Source: Streptomyces sp. NBC_01244 (GTDB taxonomy: Bacteria > Actinomycetota > Actinomycetes > Streptomycetales > Streptomycetaceae). From it: a stretch of DNA of 64,000 bases. Below the pieces are notes generated by a model. It saw nothing but the letters and a program-made list of their open reading frames with translations. It ran no database searches and was not told the origin of the DNA. The stretch spans positions 2,294,001 through 2,358,000 of the forward strand of contig NZ_CP108488.1 of the NCBI RefSeq assembly GCF_035987325.1, read 5' to 3'. This document shows, one piece after another, positions 42,928 through 51,500 of the stretch (its first letter is position 1; the number at the start of each line of letters is the position of its first letter). The position numbers and the translations under genes were made by a program.

Positions 42928-44007
42928 CTAGAAGACGACCAGGGAGCGGCCGCCCTTGCCCGCCAGCATCGCGTCGAAGGCCGCCGGGATGCCGTCGAGG
43001 GTGATCCGGTCGGTGACCAGGGATCCGAGGTCGAGCCGGCCCGCGCGGACGTGGTCGGCGATCACCGGGAGGTCGCGGGCGGGGTCGCTGTTGCCGTAGA
43101 CGCAGCCCGTGAGGGTGCGGGCGAAGTGGAAGATCTCCAGGGCGTGGAAGGTGACCTGCTGCTCCTTGCCGCCGATGCCGACGACGGTCGTACGGCCGCC
43201 GCGCCGGGTGGATCCCCAGGCGCCCCGGATGCTCTGCGCCCGGCCGACGCACTCGACGGCCACGTCCACGCCGTGGCCGCCGGTGAGGGCGCGGATGTCC
43301 TTGGCGGTGGTCTCCGAGGCGAGCAGGAACTCCGTGGCCCCGGCCGCCCTGGCCAGGTCCTCCTTGTCCGGGGAGACGTCCACGGCCACGATCGGTCCGT
43401 CCGTCGCGATACGGGCCGCCTGGAGGGCGACCAGTCCCACACCTCCGACCCCGAAGACGGCCACCGATTCGCCGGGGCGCACCTGCGCGCTGTGGTGGAC
43501 GGCTCCGTAGCCGGTGAGGACCGCGCAGCCGAGCAGTGCCGCCTCGGCGAGCGGGATCCCGGCGGGCGCGGGCAGTACGCAGTTGGCGGCGACGACCGTC
43601 TCCTCCGCGAAGGCGGCCACGTTCAGCCCGGGGTGCAGATCGACACCCCGGGCGTCGCGGGCGTACACCGCCCCGGTCCCGGCGAGCGCGTTGGCGCAGA
43701 GCCAGACCTCGCCGATCGAGCAGAAGTGGCACTGCCCGCAGGACGGGGCCCAGTTGAGCACCACCCCGTCGCCGGGCGCGACATGGGTGACCCCTTCGCC
43801 GACGGCGAGGACCGTGCCCGCGCCCTCGTGTCCGAGGACGGCGGGTACGGGGACCTTCATGGTGCCGTTGGTGAGGGAGAGGTCGGAGTGGCAGACCCCG
43901 GCGGCGGTGAGCCGCACCCGGACCTGGCCGGGGCCGGGATCGGGCAGCACGATCTCCCGTATCTCCAGGGGGGCTCCGACGGCGGGCAGGATGGCGGCGC
44001 GAACCAT
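42928..44007 (-). CDS. Zinc-dependent alcohol dehydrogenase
   Basis: The 359-residue medium-chain dehydrogenase has the catalytic zinc ligands (C-H-S in G-V-C-H-S-D near 38 and G-H-E near 61). The structural zinc cluster C-x2-C-x2-C-x7-C is near 90-104, and the NAD-binding G-V-G-G-V-G-L is near 180. It probably oxidises an alcohol to the aldehyde used by the ALDH encoded upstream in the same operon. GGAGA precedes the ATG. The 91-bp gap to the ALDH gene contains a heptamer tandem repeat. Confidence 0.93.
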   Translation of the reverse strand: MVRAAILPAVGAPLEIREIVLPDPGPGQVRVRLTAAGVCHSDLSLTNGTMKVPVPAVLGHEGAGTVLAVGEGVTHVAPGDGVVLNWAPSCGQCHFCSIGEVWLCANALAGTGAVYARDARGVDLHPGLNVAAFAEETVVAANCVLPAPAGIPLAEAALLGCAVLTGYGAVHHSAQVRPGESVAVFGVGGVGLVALQAARIATDGPIVAVDVSPDKEDLARAAGATEFLLASETTAKDIRALTGGHGVDVAVECVGRAQSIRGAWGSTRRGGRTTVVGIGGKEQQVTFHALEIFHFARTLTGCVYGNSDPARDLPVIADHVRAGRLDLGSLVTDRITLDGIPAAFDAMLAGKGGRSLVVF

Positions 44008-44050
44008 GATCGTCGTCTCCGTGTGTGCGGGGTCGTGTTGGGCTGGAGCT

Positions 44051-44096
44051 GCGGGCTGCGGGCTGCGGGCTGCGGGCTGCGGGCTGCGGGCTGCGG
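44051..44096. repeat. Heptanucleotide tandem repeat GCGGGCT
   Basis: Six exact copies plus a partial seventh of GCGGGCT fill the space between the ALDH stop and the ADH start. Copy number could vary by slippage. Confidence 0.9.
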
Positions 44097-44098
44097 AA

Positions 44099-45511
44099 CT
44101 AGAACTGCAGGGACTTGGTCTGGAGGTACTCGGCGAGGCCGTGCGGACCCAGCTCGCGGCCCACGCCCGACTTCTTGTACCCGCCGAAGGGTGCGAGCGG
44201 GTTGAAGCGGCCACCGTTGATGTCCACCTGGCCGGTGTCCATCCGGCGGGCGAAGGCCACGGCCGTCTCCGCGTCCGCCGCCCAGACGGCCCCGCCCAGC
44301 CCGTAGTCGGTGCCGTTCGCGATGGCCAGGGCCTCGTCCTGGTCCTCGTAGGGAAGGATCGACAGCACCGGGCCGAAGATCTCCTCCTGGGCGATGGTCA
44401 TCTGGGGCGTGACGTCGGCGAACACGGTCGGGGCGATGAAGTACCCCTGCTCGTGCGGCGCCTCGGGCCCGCCCGCGACGAGGCGCGCGCCCTCCTCCAC
44501 ACCCTTGGTGATGAAGCCGCGGACGCGGTCGCGCTGCTTGGCGCTCACGACCGGGCCGAGCCGGGTGCCCGGGTCGAGGGGGTCGCCGGAGGCGTACTTG
44601 GCCGCGGCGGCGGCCGCGAGGGACACCGCCTCCTCGTACTCGTCGCGGTGGACGAGCATGCGGGTGAGCGCGTTGCAGCTCTGGCCGGCGTTGTTCATGA
44701 CGTGGCCCACGCCCGCCGCGACGGCCTTGGCGAGGTCGGCTCCGGGCAGGATGACATTGGCCGATTTGCCACCCAGTTCCAGGGCGACCCGCTTGACGGC
44801 CGCGCCGGCGGTGGCGCCGATCTGCTTGCCGACGGCGGTGGAACCGGTGAAGGAGACGAGGTCGACTCCCTCGTGCGCGGCCACGGCCTGACCGGCGACC
44901 AGGCCGGTGCCGGTCACCAGGTTGAAGACCCCGGCCGGGATGCCCGCCTCGTGCACGGCTTCGGCGAAGAGCTGTGCGGTCAGCGGGGTGTCCTCGGCGG
45001 GCTTGAGGACGATGGTGCAGCCTGCGGCGAGAGCGGGTGCCACCTTGGCAACGATCTGGTGCAGCGGGTAGTTCCAGGGGGTGATCGCCCCGACGACGCC
45101 GACCGGCTCCAGCAGCACGGTCGAGTTCCCGATCCGCTCCTCGAAGGCGTACGAGGCCCCGAGCTCGGCGAAGGAGGAAGCCACCGCGATCGGCGCCCCG
45201 ACGTGAACCATCTCCGAGAACCCGAGCGGCGATCCCAGCTCGGCGGTGATGACCTGCGCTATCTCCCCCTTGCGGGCGACCAGCACGTCGCGCAGGGCTC
45301 CGATGAGGGCGGCCCGCTCGGCCGGAGCCGTGGCCGCCCAGGCCGGGAAGGCCGCGCGTGCCGCGCGTACGGCCGCGTCCACGTCCTCGGCCGTACCGGC
45401 CGGGACCGAGTCGATGAGCTGCTCGTCGGCCGGGTTGAGGACCTCGATGCGGCCTTGCCCGAGGGCAGCCCGCCACTCGCCGCCGATGTACATCCCGTCG
45501 TGGGCCTTCAT
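44099..45511 (-). CDS. NAD-dependent aldehyde dehydrogenase
   Basis: The 470-residue enzyme has the ALDH motifs: V-G-A-I-T-P-W-N-Y-P near residue 143, F-T-G-S-T-A-V-G near 220, L-E-L-G-G-K-S with catalytic Glu near 243, and G-Q-S-C with the nucleophile Cys near 277. It oxidises an aldehyde to the acid. GGGAGGATTGCC lies before the ATG. It is the first gene of an ALDH-ADH operon with an operator-like sequence about 175 bp upstream. The leader also holds short tandem repeats (GTGGACCT, CCCGA). Confidence 0.93.
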   Translation of the reverse strand: MKAHDGMYIGGEWRAALGQGRIEVLNPADEQLIDSVPAGTAEDVDAAVRAARAAFPAWAATAPAERAALIGALRDVLVARKGEIAQVITAELGSPLGFSEMVHVGAPIAVASSFAELGASYAFEERIGNSTVLLEPVGVVGAITPWNYPLHQIVAKVAPALAAGCTIVLKPAEDTPLTAQLFAEAVHEAGIPAGVFNLVTGTGLVAGQAVAAHEGVDLVSFTGSTAVGKQIGATAGAAVKRVALELGGKSANVILPGADLAKAVAAGVGHVMNNAGQSCNALTRMLVHRDEYEEAVSLAAAAAAKYASGDPLDPGTRLGPVVSAKQRDRVRGFITKGVEEGARLVAGGPEAPHEQGYFIAPTVFADVTPQMTIAQEEIFGPVLSILPYEDQDEALAIANGTDYGLGGAVWAADAETAVAFARRMDTGQVDINGGRFNPLAPFGGYKKSGVGRELGPHGLAEYLQTKSLQF

Positions 45512-45604
45512 GGCAATCCTCCCGAGCACGCGCGAACGCGTGGACCTGTGGACCTCTGGACCTGCTGTGAACCTGAACCGTGTGGCGTGTGACGCGTGAC
45601 GTGC

Positions 45605-45655
45605 GATCGGCTCGAGTCGAGTCGACTCCACTCGACCCGACCCGACCCGACCTCA
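45605..45655. repeat. Simple repeats in the ALDH leader
   Basis: CGAGT and CCCGA pentamers repeat here, and GTGGACCT units occur just downstream at 45539-45570. I see no gene in the 45512-45726 gap apart from these repeats and the operator candidate. Confidence 0.6.
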
Positions 45656-45683
45656 CTCGGATCCTACGTCGCCAACACCCTAC

Positions 45684-45703
45684 AAACTAGCGCCGGTAGT
45701 TTT
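45684..45703. promoter_or_regulatory. Operator candidate upstream of ALDH-ADH operon
   Basis: AACTAGCGCCGGTAGTTT (from 45685) has an inner 13-bp dyad with one mismatch and outer ACAAA/TTTTGT arms. It resembles the site at 42097-42116 beside the divergent TetR gene. Confidence 0.6.
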
Positions 45704-45726
45704 GTGTCGCCAGGGGGCGGACGGGG

Positions 45727-47211
45727 TCAGATGATGCCGAAAAGCATCCCTGCCGCCAGGACCACCAGGGAGGTCAGGGCCGCCCATTTCACGGTGAAAC
45801 GGGTGTGGTCACCGAACTCGACCTTGGCCATGCCCACGAGGACGTAGACGGCCGGAACGAGCGGGCTCGACATGTGCAGTGCCTGCCCGACCAGGGAGGC
45901 GCGGGCGATTTCGAGCGGGGAGACCCCGTGGGCGGCGCCGGCCTCGGCGAGGACCGGCAGGACGCCGAAGTAGAAGCCGTCGTTGGACATGAAGTAGGTG
46001 AGGGGCAGGCTGAGCAGGCCGGTGACCAGGGCCATGTGCGGGCCCATGCCCTCCGGGATGGCGCCGACGAGCCAGTCGGCCATGTGCTTGACCATGCCGG
46101 TGCCGGTGAGGACGCCGGTGAAGACGGCGGCGGCGAAGACCATGCCGGCGACGTTCAGTACGTTCTCGGCGTGGGCGGCGATCCGGGCCTTCTGGTCCGG
46201 CATGTGGGGGAAGTTGACGGTGAGGGCGAGGGCGGCACCGAGGAGGAAGAGCACCGGGATCGGGAGCAACTCCATGATCATCGCGGTGAGCAGGGCGACG
46301 GTGAGGCCCGCGTTGAACCAGTAGAGGCGGGGACGCAGCGTCGAACGGTGCGGGTCGAGGCCCTGGAAGCCGTCTTCGCCGTGGGCGGCGCCCTCGGCGG
46401 CCTCGGACGCGTCGGACGCCTCGGACGCCTCGGACGCGTCCGACTGGGTGGACGGGGTGGACGCCTCGGACGGGGCGGAGCCTGCGGAGGGCGTACGGGG
46501 GCTCGCGCTCCCGGCGGCCGCCGGGCCCTTGCCGGCCGCGACGAGGAGCTCCTCGGCCGGCTCCGCCGACCGCTCGGTGTCGGCGGGGAGGGTCAGGAGG
46601 CCGAGGCGGCGGCGTTCCTTGAGGCCGAGGACGTAGGCGAGGGCGAAGACGAAGAGCAGGCCCACCGCGAGCGCGGGGATCATCGGTACGAAGATGTCGG
46701 CGGCGTCGAGCTTGAGCGCGGTGGCGGCGCGGGCCGTGGGGCCGCCCCAGGGCAGGGTGTTCATGACGCCGTTGGCGGTGGCCGCGACTCCCGTCATCAC
46801 CACCAGGCTCATGCCGAGCCGCTTGTAGAGCGGATACATCGCCGAAACGGTGATCATGAAGGTGGTCGAGCCGTCGCCGTCGAGCGAGACGATGGCGGCG
46901 AGGACGGCGGTGCCGACCACGACGCGCATCGGGTCGGCCCTGCAGAAGCGCAGGATGCCGCGCACGATCGGGTCGAACAGTCCGACGTCGATCATCACGC
47001 CGAAGTAGACGATGGCGAACATCAGCATGGCGGCGGTCGGCGCGAGCTTGCCGACTCCGTCGATGACGTAGCCGCCGAGCTGCGCGCCCTGTCCGGCGAA
47101 CACGCAGAAGAGCGCGGGGATGAGGACGAGCGCCGCGATGGGCGACATTTTCTTCAGCATGATCAGGACCAGGAAGGTCGCGATCATGGCGAAGCCGAGG
47201 AAGGTCAGCAT
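45727..47211 (-). CDS. CitMHS family citrate-metal transporter
   Basis: The 494-residue protein has about 12 membrane helices in two halves, with S-L-D-G-D-G-S-T-T-F near residue 109 and N-G-V-M-N-T-L-P-W-G-G-P-T near 147, both typical of CitM/CitH citrate-Mg2+ symporters. The central cytoplasmic loop (about 210-290) is long and contains repeated S-E-A/S-D-A units absent from most relatives. It would import citrate complexed to Mg2+ or Ca2+. It lies 73 bp after the molybdopterin oxidoreductase gene on the same strand. No citrate sensor kinase is nearby. Confidence 0.9.
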   Translation of the reverse strand: MLTFLGFAMIATFLVLIMLKKMSPIAALVLIPALFCVFAGQGAQLGGYVIDGVGKLAPTAAMLMFAIVYFGVMIDVGLFDPIVRGILRFCRADPMRVVVGTAVLAAIVSLDGDGSTTFMITVSAMYPLYKRLGMSLVVMTGVAATANGVMNTLPWGGPTARAATALKLDAADIFVPMIPALAVGLLFVFALAYVLGLKERRRLGLLTLPADTERSAEPAEELLVAAGKGPAAAGSASPRTPSAGSAPSEASTPSTQSDASEASEASDASEAAEGAAHGEDGFQGLDPHRSTLRPRLYWFNAGLTVALLTAMIMELLPIPVLFLLGAALALTVNFPHMPDQKARIAAHAENVLNVAGMVFAAAVFTGVLTGTGMVKHMADWLVGAIPEGMGPHMALVTGLLSLPLTYFMSNDGFYFGVLPVLAEAGAAHGVSPLEIARASLVGQALHMSSPLVPAVYVLVGMAKVEFGDHTRFTVKWAALTSLVVLAAGMLFGII

Positions 47212-47284
47212 GGGGGGAACCTAGGCGCCTCCTCCTGGGGCCAACAAGACGTCTACGCGTGAGCAATACGAGCAAAACCCCAGC

Positions 47285-49621
47285 TCAGGGGATGGGTGTC
47301 AATGCGACGGGGAAGCCGTTGAGCACGGCCGTACCGGAGAGCGGGTCGAGCCGGCTGCCGTCGAGGAGCTGGTTGACGTTGACTCCGGGCGTGGCCGCGG
47401 CCACGGAGAGGCGGGTGCCGGGGCGGTCGTGGCCCCAGCCGTGCGGGAGGCTGACGACTCCGGCGCGGACGGTGTCGGTGACCTCGACGGGAACCTCCAG
47501 GCTGCCGCCGCCGGCGGTGATCCGGGCCGGATGCCCGTCGGTGAGGCCGAGCCGGGCGGCGTCGTCCGGGTGGACCTGGAGGGTGCAGCGGTTGGAACCT
47601 CCGGCGAGGGCCGGAACGTTGTGCAACCAGCTGTTGTTGGACCGCAGGTGGCGGCGGCCCACGAGCACCAGGGCGGCGGGGCGGTCGGCGAGCGCCCGGC
47701 GCAGCCTGGGGAGTTCGGCCGCGATCGGGTCCGGCAGGAGCTCGATCCTGCCGCTGCGCGTCTTCAGCAGGCCCGGGAGCCGGGACCGCAGCGGTCCCAG
47801 GTCGATGCCGTGCGGGTGCGCGCGCAGCTGCTCCAGCCCGAGCCCCCCGGGGTCGGGCGCGGCAGGGGCGGGGGCGGGCGCGGCAGGGGCGGGGCCCGGG
47901 CCCGCCGCGCCGTCGGGTGTGCCCGGGCTGGTGCCCGTAGCGGCGCTTCCGGGCAGGGACGGGGCCGCGCCGAACCGGTCTCCGTAGGGGCCGAGCCGGA
48001 GCATCAGGTCGAGGCGGCGCTCGGGGCCGCTGCCGCCCGTGAGCAGCCCGGCGAGGCGCGCCGGATCCTCTCCGCGCAGGGGGGAGTCCGGGTCGGCGCA
48101 TTCCCTGGCGAGGGTGGCCCCGATGGCCAGGTCGTCCACGGCGACCGGGTCGGTTCCGTGCATGCCGGAGACGGCGAGTACGAGACGGGCGTGGATCTCG
48201 CACTCGTCCATCCGCCCGTCTTCGAGCGGGACGGCGGGCGGTGAATAGCGGACCTGGTTGCGGATGGCGAAGGTGTTGAAGGAGAAGTCGAAGTGGGCGC
48301 TCTGTGAGGGCGGTGCGGGAGGCAGGACGACGTGGGCGTGGCGGGAGGTCTCGTTGAGGTAGGGGTCGATGCTGACCATGAAGTCGAGCCCGGCCAGGGC
48401 CTCGTCGAGGCGCCGGCCGTCGGGGGCGGACAGCACGGGGTTCGCGGCGATGGAGATCAGGGCCCGGATCCGCCCCTCCCCCGGGGTCTCGATCTCCTCC
48501 GCCAGCGCGGCCATGGGCAGTTCGGCCTTGGCCTCGGGGTGGCCGCTGACCCGGCTGTGCCAGCGCCCGAGGCTGAAGCCCTTGCCGGGTCCGGCCGGCC
48601 GGGGTGCGCGGTCGGTCGCGGACAACGGGAACAGGGCTCCACCCGGCCGGTCGAGGTTGCCGGTCAGGATGTTCAGCACGTCGACCAGCCAGCTGGCGAG
48701 CGTGCCGTACTCGACGGTGCAGCTGCCGATCCGCCCGTAGACGGCGGCGGTCGGCGCGGCCGCGAGATCGCGGGCGAGGTCGCGGATCTCTTCGGCCGTG
48801 AGGTCGCAGGCGGGGGCGACGGCCTCAGGAGTGAAACTACCGAGCGCTTCGGCGAGTTCCCCGATTCCCTGCGTGTGTTCCGCGAGCACGCCCGGATCGG
48901 TCAGCTCCTCGGCGAGCAGGGTGTGGGCCAGGGCGGCGAGCAGCAGCGCGTCGCTGCCGGGGCGCGGGGCGAGGTGGCGGTCGGCGAGCTTGGCGGTGCG
49001 GGTGCGGCGCGGGTCGACGACGACGAGGGTGCCGCCCCGTGCGCGCAGCGCCTTGAGCCGGCCGGGGAAGTCGGGCGCGGTGCACAGGGAGCCGTTGGAC
49101 TCGACCGGGTTGGCCCCCAGGAGCAGGAGGAAGTCCGTGCGGTCGAGGTCCGGGACGGGGATGGCGAAGGGATCCCCGAAGAGCAGCCCGCTGGAGACGT
49201 GTTTGGGCATCTGGTCGAGGGTGCTGGCGGTGAAGAGGTTGCGGGTGCCGAGGGCCTTGAGGAGCAGGGGAGGGTAGAGCTGGCCGGCCATGGTGTGGAC
49301 GTTCGGGTTGCCGAGGACGACGCCGACGGACTGGGGCCCGTACGCGCCCACGAGGGCGGGGACCGCATCGGCGATGGCCTGGTAGGCCTCTTCCCACGTG
49401 GCCTCCTGGAGCCGGCCGTCGCGTCGTACGAGGGGGGTCCGCAGCCGGTCGGGGTCCGCGTCGAGACCACCGAAGGCGGCGCCCTTGGGGCAGATGAAGC
49501 CGCGGCTGAACACGTCGTCGCGGTCCCCCCGGGCCCCGGTGACGGTGGCGCCTTCGATGGTGAGCGTGAGGCCGCAAGTGGCCTCGCAGAGCGGGCAGAT
49601 GCGCAGGGCGGTGCGGGGCAT
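47285..49621 (-). CDS. Molybdopterin-dependent oxidoreductase
   Basis: The 778-residue protein has an N-terminal [4Fe-4S] motif (Cys9, Cys12, Cys16, Cys44) and the molybdopterin-binding domains of the formate dehydrogenase/nitrate reductase family. G-A-N-P-V-E-S-N-G near 164 and V-V-D-P-R-R-T near 193 are typical. The C-terminal cap domain has R-S-N-N-S-W-L-H-N. A Pro/Ala/Gly-rich insert lies near 575-605. There is no Tat signal, so it is probably cytoplasmic. The substrate is unknown. GGAGGG precedes the ATG. The frame extends upstream but that part is shadow. Confidence 0.88.
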   Translation of the reverse strand: MPRTALRICPLCEATCGLTLTIEGATVTGARGDRDDVFSRGFICPKGAAFGGLDADPDRLRTPLVRRDGRLQEATWEEAYQAIADAVPALVGAYGPQSVGVVLGNPNVHTMAGQLYPPLLLKALGTRNLFTASTLDQMPKHVSSGLLFGDPFAIPVPDLDRTDFLLLLGANPVESNGSLCTAPDFPGRLKALRARGGTLVVVDPRRTRTAKLADRHLAPRPGSDALLLAALAHTLLAEELTDPGVLAEHTQGIGELAEALGSFTPEAVAPACDLTAEEIRDLARDLAAAPTAAVYGRIGSCTVEYGTLASWLVDVLNILTGNLDRPGGALFPLSATDRAPRPAGPGKGFSLGRWHSRVSGHPEAKAELPMAALAEEIETPGEGRIRALISIAANPVLSAPDGRRLDEALAGLDFMVSIDPYLNETSRHAHVVLPPAPPSQSAHFDFSFNTFAIRNQVRYSPPAVPLEDGRMDECEIHARLVLAVSGMHGTDPVAVDDLAIGATLARECADPDSPLRGEDPARLAGLLTGGSGPERRLDLMLRLGPYGDRFGAAPSLPGSAATGTSPGTPDGAAGPGPAPAAPAPAPAAPDPGGLGLEQLRAHPHGIDLGPLRSRLPGLLKTRSGRIELLPDPIAAELPRLRRALADRPAALVLVGRRHLRSNNSWLHNVPALAGGSNRCTLQVHPDDAARLGLTDGHPARITAGGGSLEVPVEVTDTVRAGVVSLPHGWGHDRPGTRLSVAAATPGVNVNQLLDGSRLDPLSGTAVLNGFPVALTPIP

Positions 49622-50094
49622 GGGCCCTCCAGGGGCAGCAGGCTGCGACACGGGGCACGGGCGCCGGACCCGTGCGGGCGGCACCGAGCATACCGACCGG
49701 TAGGCACGGTGGGGAGGGTCCGGCACCACCGGGAATCCGGGGCAGGGGCCGGGACCGGGGCAGGGGCCGGGACCGAGGCAGGGGTCGGGGCAGGGGCCGG
49801 GACCGAGGCCGAGGCCGGGACCGGGACCCCGGGCGGGGAAGGGGCGGAGACCCCGGGCGGGGCCGGGGAGCCGCCGTCTCCCAAGACCGGCGCACGCGAC
49901 CCCATTTCCCCTGGTCAGCGGCGCCCGTTGGGCCTTCCGCTGATGCGATTCGGCGCCCTTGGTTCGGACAGCGCATTGCCCCGGTGGGTATCGACGGATT
50001 TGACTGCGAGGTCAGGACGGCGGGTTTTCCCCCGCTCACGGTGAAAGACGACCCGCACGGCTTCCGGTTCAGAAGCTGGTACACGAGGAACCGA
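49622..50094. other. 473-bp intergenic region with operator-like site and low-complexity repeats
   Basis: The divergent gap holds CATACCGACCGGTAGG at 49689-49704 and a tract (49743-49880) of CAGGGGCCGGGACCGGGG-type units. No credible gene is seen. The last 150 bp are less biased and probably contain the promoter of the AMP-binding gene. Confidence 0.6.
49689..49704. promoter_or_regulatory. Third CATACCGACYGGT operator candidate
   Basis: CATACCGACCGGTAGG matches the 27741 site at 14 of 16 positions. It lies 68 bp upstream of the molybdopterin oxidoreductase start. Confidence 0.45.
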
Positions 50095-51456
50095 ATGACA
50101 TCCATGCTCGACGGCTGTACTCCCTGGCCCGAGGAATTCGTCGACTACTACTGGGCGTCCGGCCACTGGCGGGGCACCACGCTCGACAACCTGCTGCGCG
50201 GCTGGGCCGTGCAGTACGGACCGCGGACCGCGCTCGCCCACGGCGACACCCGCATCACGTACGCGGCCCTGAACCGCCGCGTGAGCCGGATGGCCGCCGG
50301 GTTCCGGCTGCGCGGCCTGCGGGCCGGACAGCGGGTCGTCGTCCAGCTTCCCGACGTCCCCGAGCTCGTGGTCGCCACGTTCGCGCTGATGCGCGCCGGC
50401 GCGGTCCCCGTGCTCTGCCCGATCTCGCACCGCGCGCCCGAGGTGTCCCACGTCGTCCAGGTCTCCGAGGCCACCGGCTACATCGGCCCCCCGACCCACC
50501 GCGGCTTCGACCACACGGCCATGGCCGCCGACATCGCGGCCCGAGGCCCCTTCCTGCGCCGGGTGTTCACCTTCGAGCCGCCGGGCACCTCGTCCCCGTA
50601 CGGCGGTTTCACGACGGACACGTCGGGCTGCCACTACTTCCCGCTGAACTCCCTCGACTCCCCGCCCGAGCCGGCGCTCACGCCGAGCGCCGGACAGGTG
50701 GCGCTCTTCCTGCTCTCCGGTGGCGCCGACGAGCCGCCCAGGCTGGTTCCGCGCACCCACAACGACTACGCCTACCAGGCGCGGGCCGCTGCGGAGCTGG
50801 TGTCGCTCACCCAGGACGACGTGTACCTCGCCGCACTGCCCGCCGACCTCAACCTCGCCTTCGGCGGCCCCGGCATCATCGGCACCCTCGCCGTCGGCGG
50901 CACCGTCGTCCTGGTCGAGGACCCGGAACCCGCCGCGTATCTGGCGGCCATCGAGCGCGAGCGGGTCACCGTCGCCTCTCTGACGCCGGCCGCCGCCCGC
51001 CTCTGGATCGACGCGCGTCCAGCGGTCGGGGCCGATGTGAGCAGCCTGCGTCTCGTACAGATCGGCGGCAGCACCCCGCCCTTGGACCGCGCGACCGCCG
51101 AACGGCTGGGCCCCGCATGGGGCTGCCGCCTCCAGCAGGTCTTCGGTACGGACGAGGGGCTGCTCAGCCTCACCCGGACCGACGATCCGGACGAGACGGT
51201 GTTCACGACGCAGGGCCGTCCGCTCTCCCCCGACGATCAGATCCGCGTCGTCGGCGCCGACGGCAAGGAGGTTCCCGACGGGGAGCCGGGCGAACTCCTG
51301 GCCCGCGGCCCCTACACGGCGCGCGGCTACTACCGCTCACCCGGCCTCAACGCGCGGTCCTTCACCCCCGACGGCTACCTGCGCACCGGCGCCCTCGCAC
51401 GGCGCACGCCGGACGGGAACCTGGTGGTGACCGGCCGCCTCGAACGCCTCGCCTGA
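50095..51456 (+). CDS. Degenerate, C-terminally truncated adenylation-domain protein (DhbE/EntE-like)
   Basis: The 453-residue protein aligns by eye with 2,3-dihydroxybenzoate-AMP ligases from the first residues (T-P-W-P-E-E-F near 9), with V-V-V-Q-L-P-D-V-P-E near 80 and R-T-H-N-D-Y-A-Y near 219. Family members have about 540 residues. Here the protein stops at G-R-L-E-R-L-A and lacks the whole C-terminal lid with its catalytic Lys. The P-loop reads S-G-G-A-D-E-P-P-R-L without the Ser/Thr-Gly and Lys, and Y-R-T-G-D is L-R-T-G-A. It is therefore probably inactive as a ligase. GAGGAA precedes the ATG. No siderophore genes are adjacent. Confidence 0.8.
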   Translation: MTSMLDGCTPWPEEFVDYYWASGHWRGTTLDNLLRGWAVQYGPRTALAHGDTRITYAALNRRVSRMAAGFRLRGLRAGQRVVVQLPDVPELVVATFALMRAGAVPVLCPISHRAPEVSHVVQVSEATGYIGPPTHRGFDHTAMAADIAARGPFLRRVFTFEPPGTSSPYGGFTTDTSGCHYFPLNSLDSPPEPALTPSAGQVALFLLSGGADEPPRLVPRTHNDYAYQARAAAELVSLTQDDVYLAALPADLNLAFGGPGIIGTLAVGGTVVLVEDPEPAAYLAAIERERVTVASLTPAAARLWIDARPAVGADVSSLRLVQIGGSTPPLDRATAERLGPAWGCRLQQVFGTDEGLLSLTRTDDPDETVFTTQGRPLSPDDQIRVVGADGKEVPDGEPGELLARGPYTARGYYRSPGLNARSFTPDGYLRTGALARRTPDGNLVVTGRLERLA

Positions 51457-51500
51457 CCAAACGGCGGTCTCCCCGGTGCGGGAGGCCGCCGCCCCGCAGG

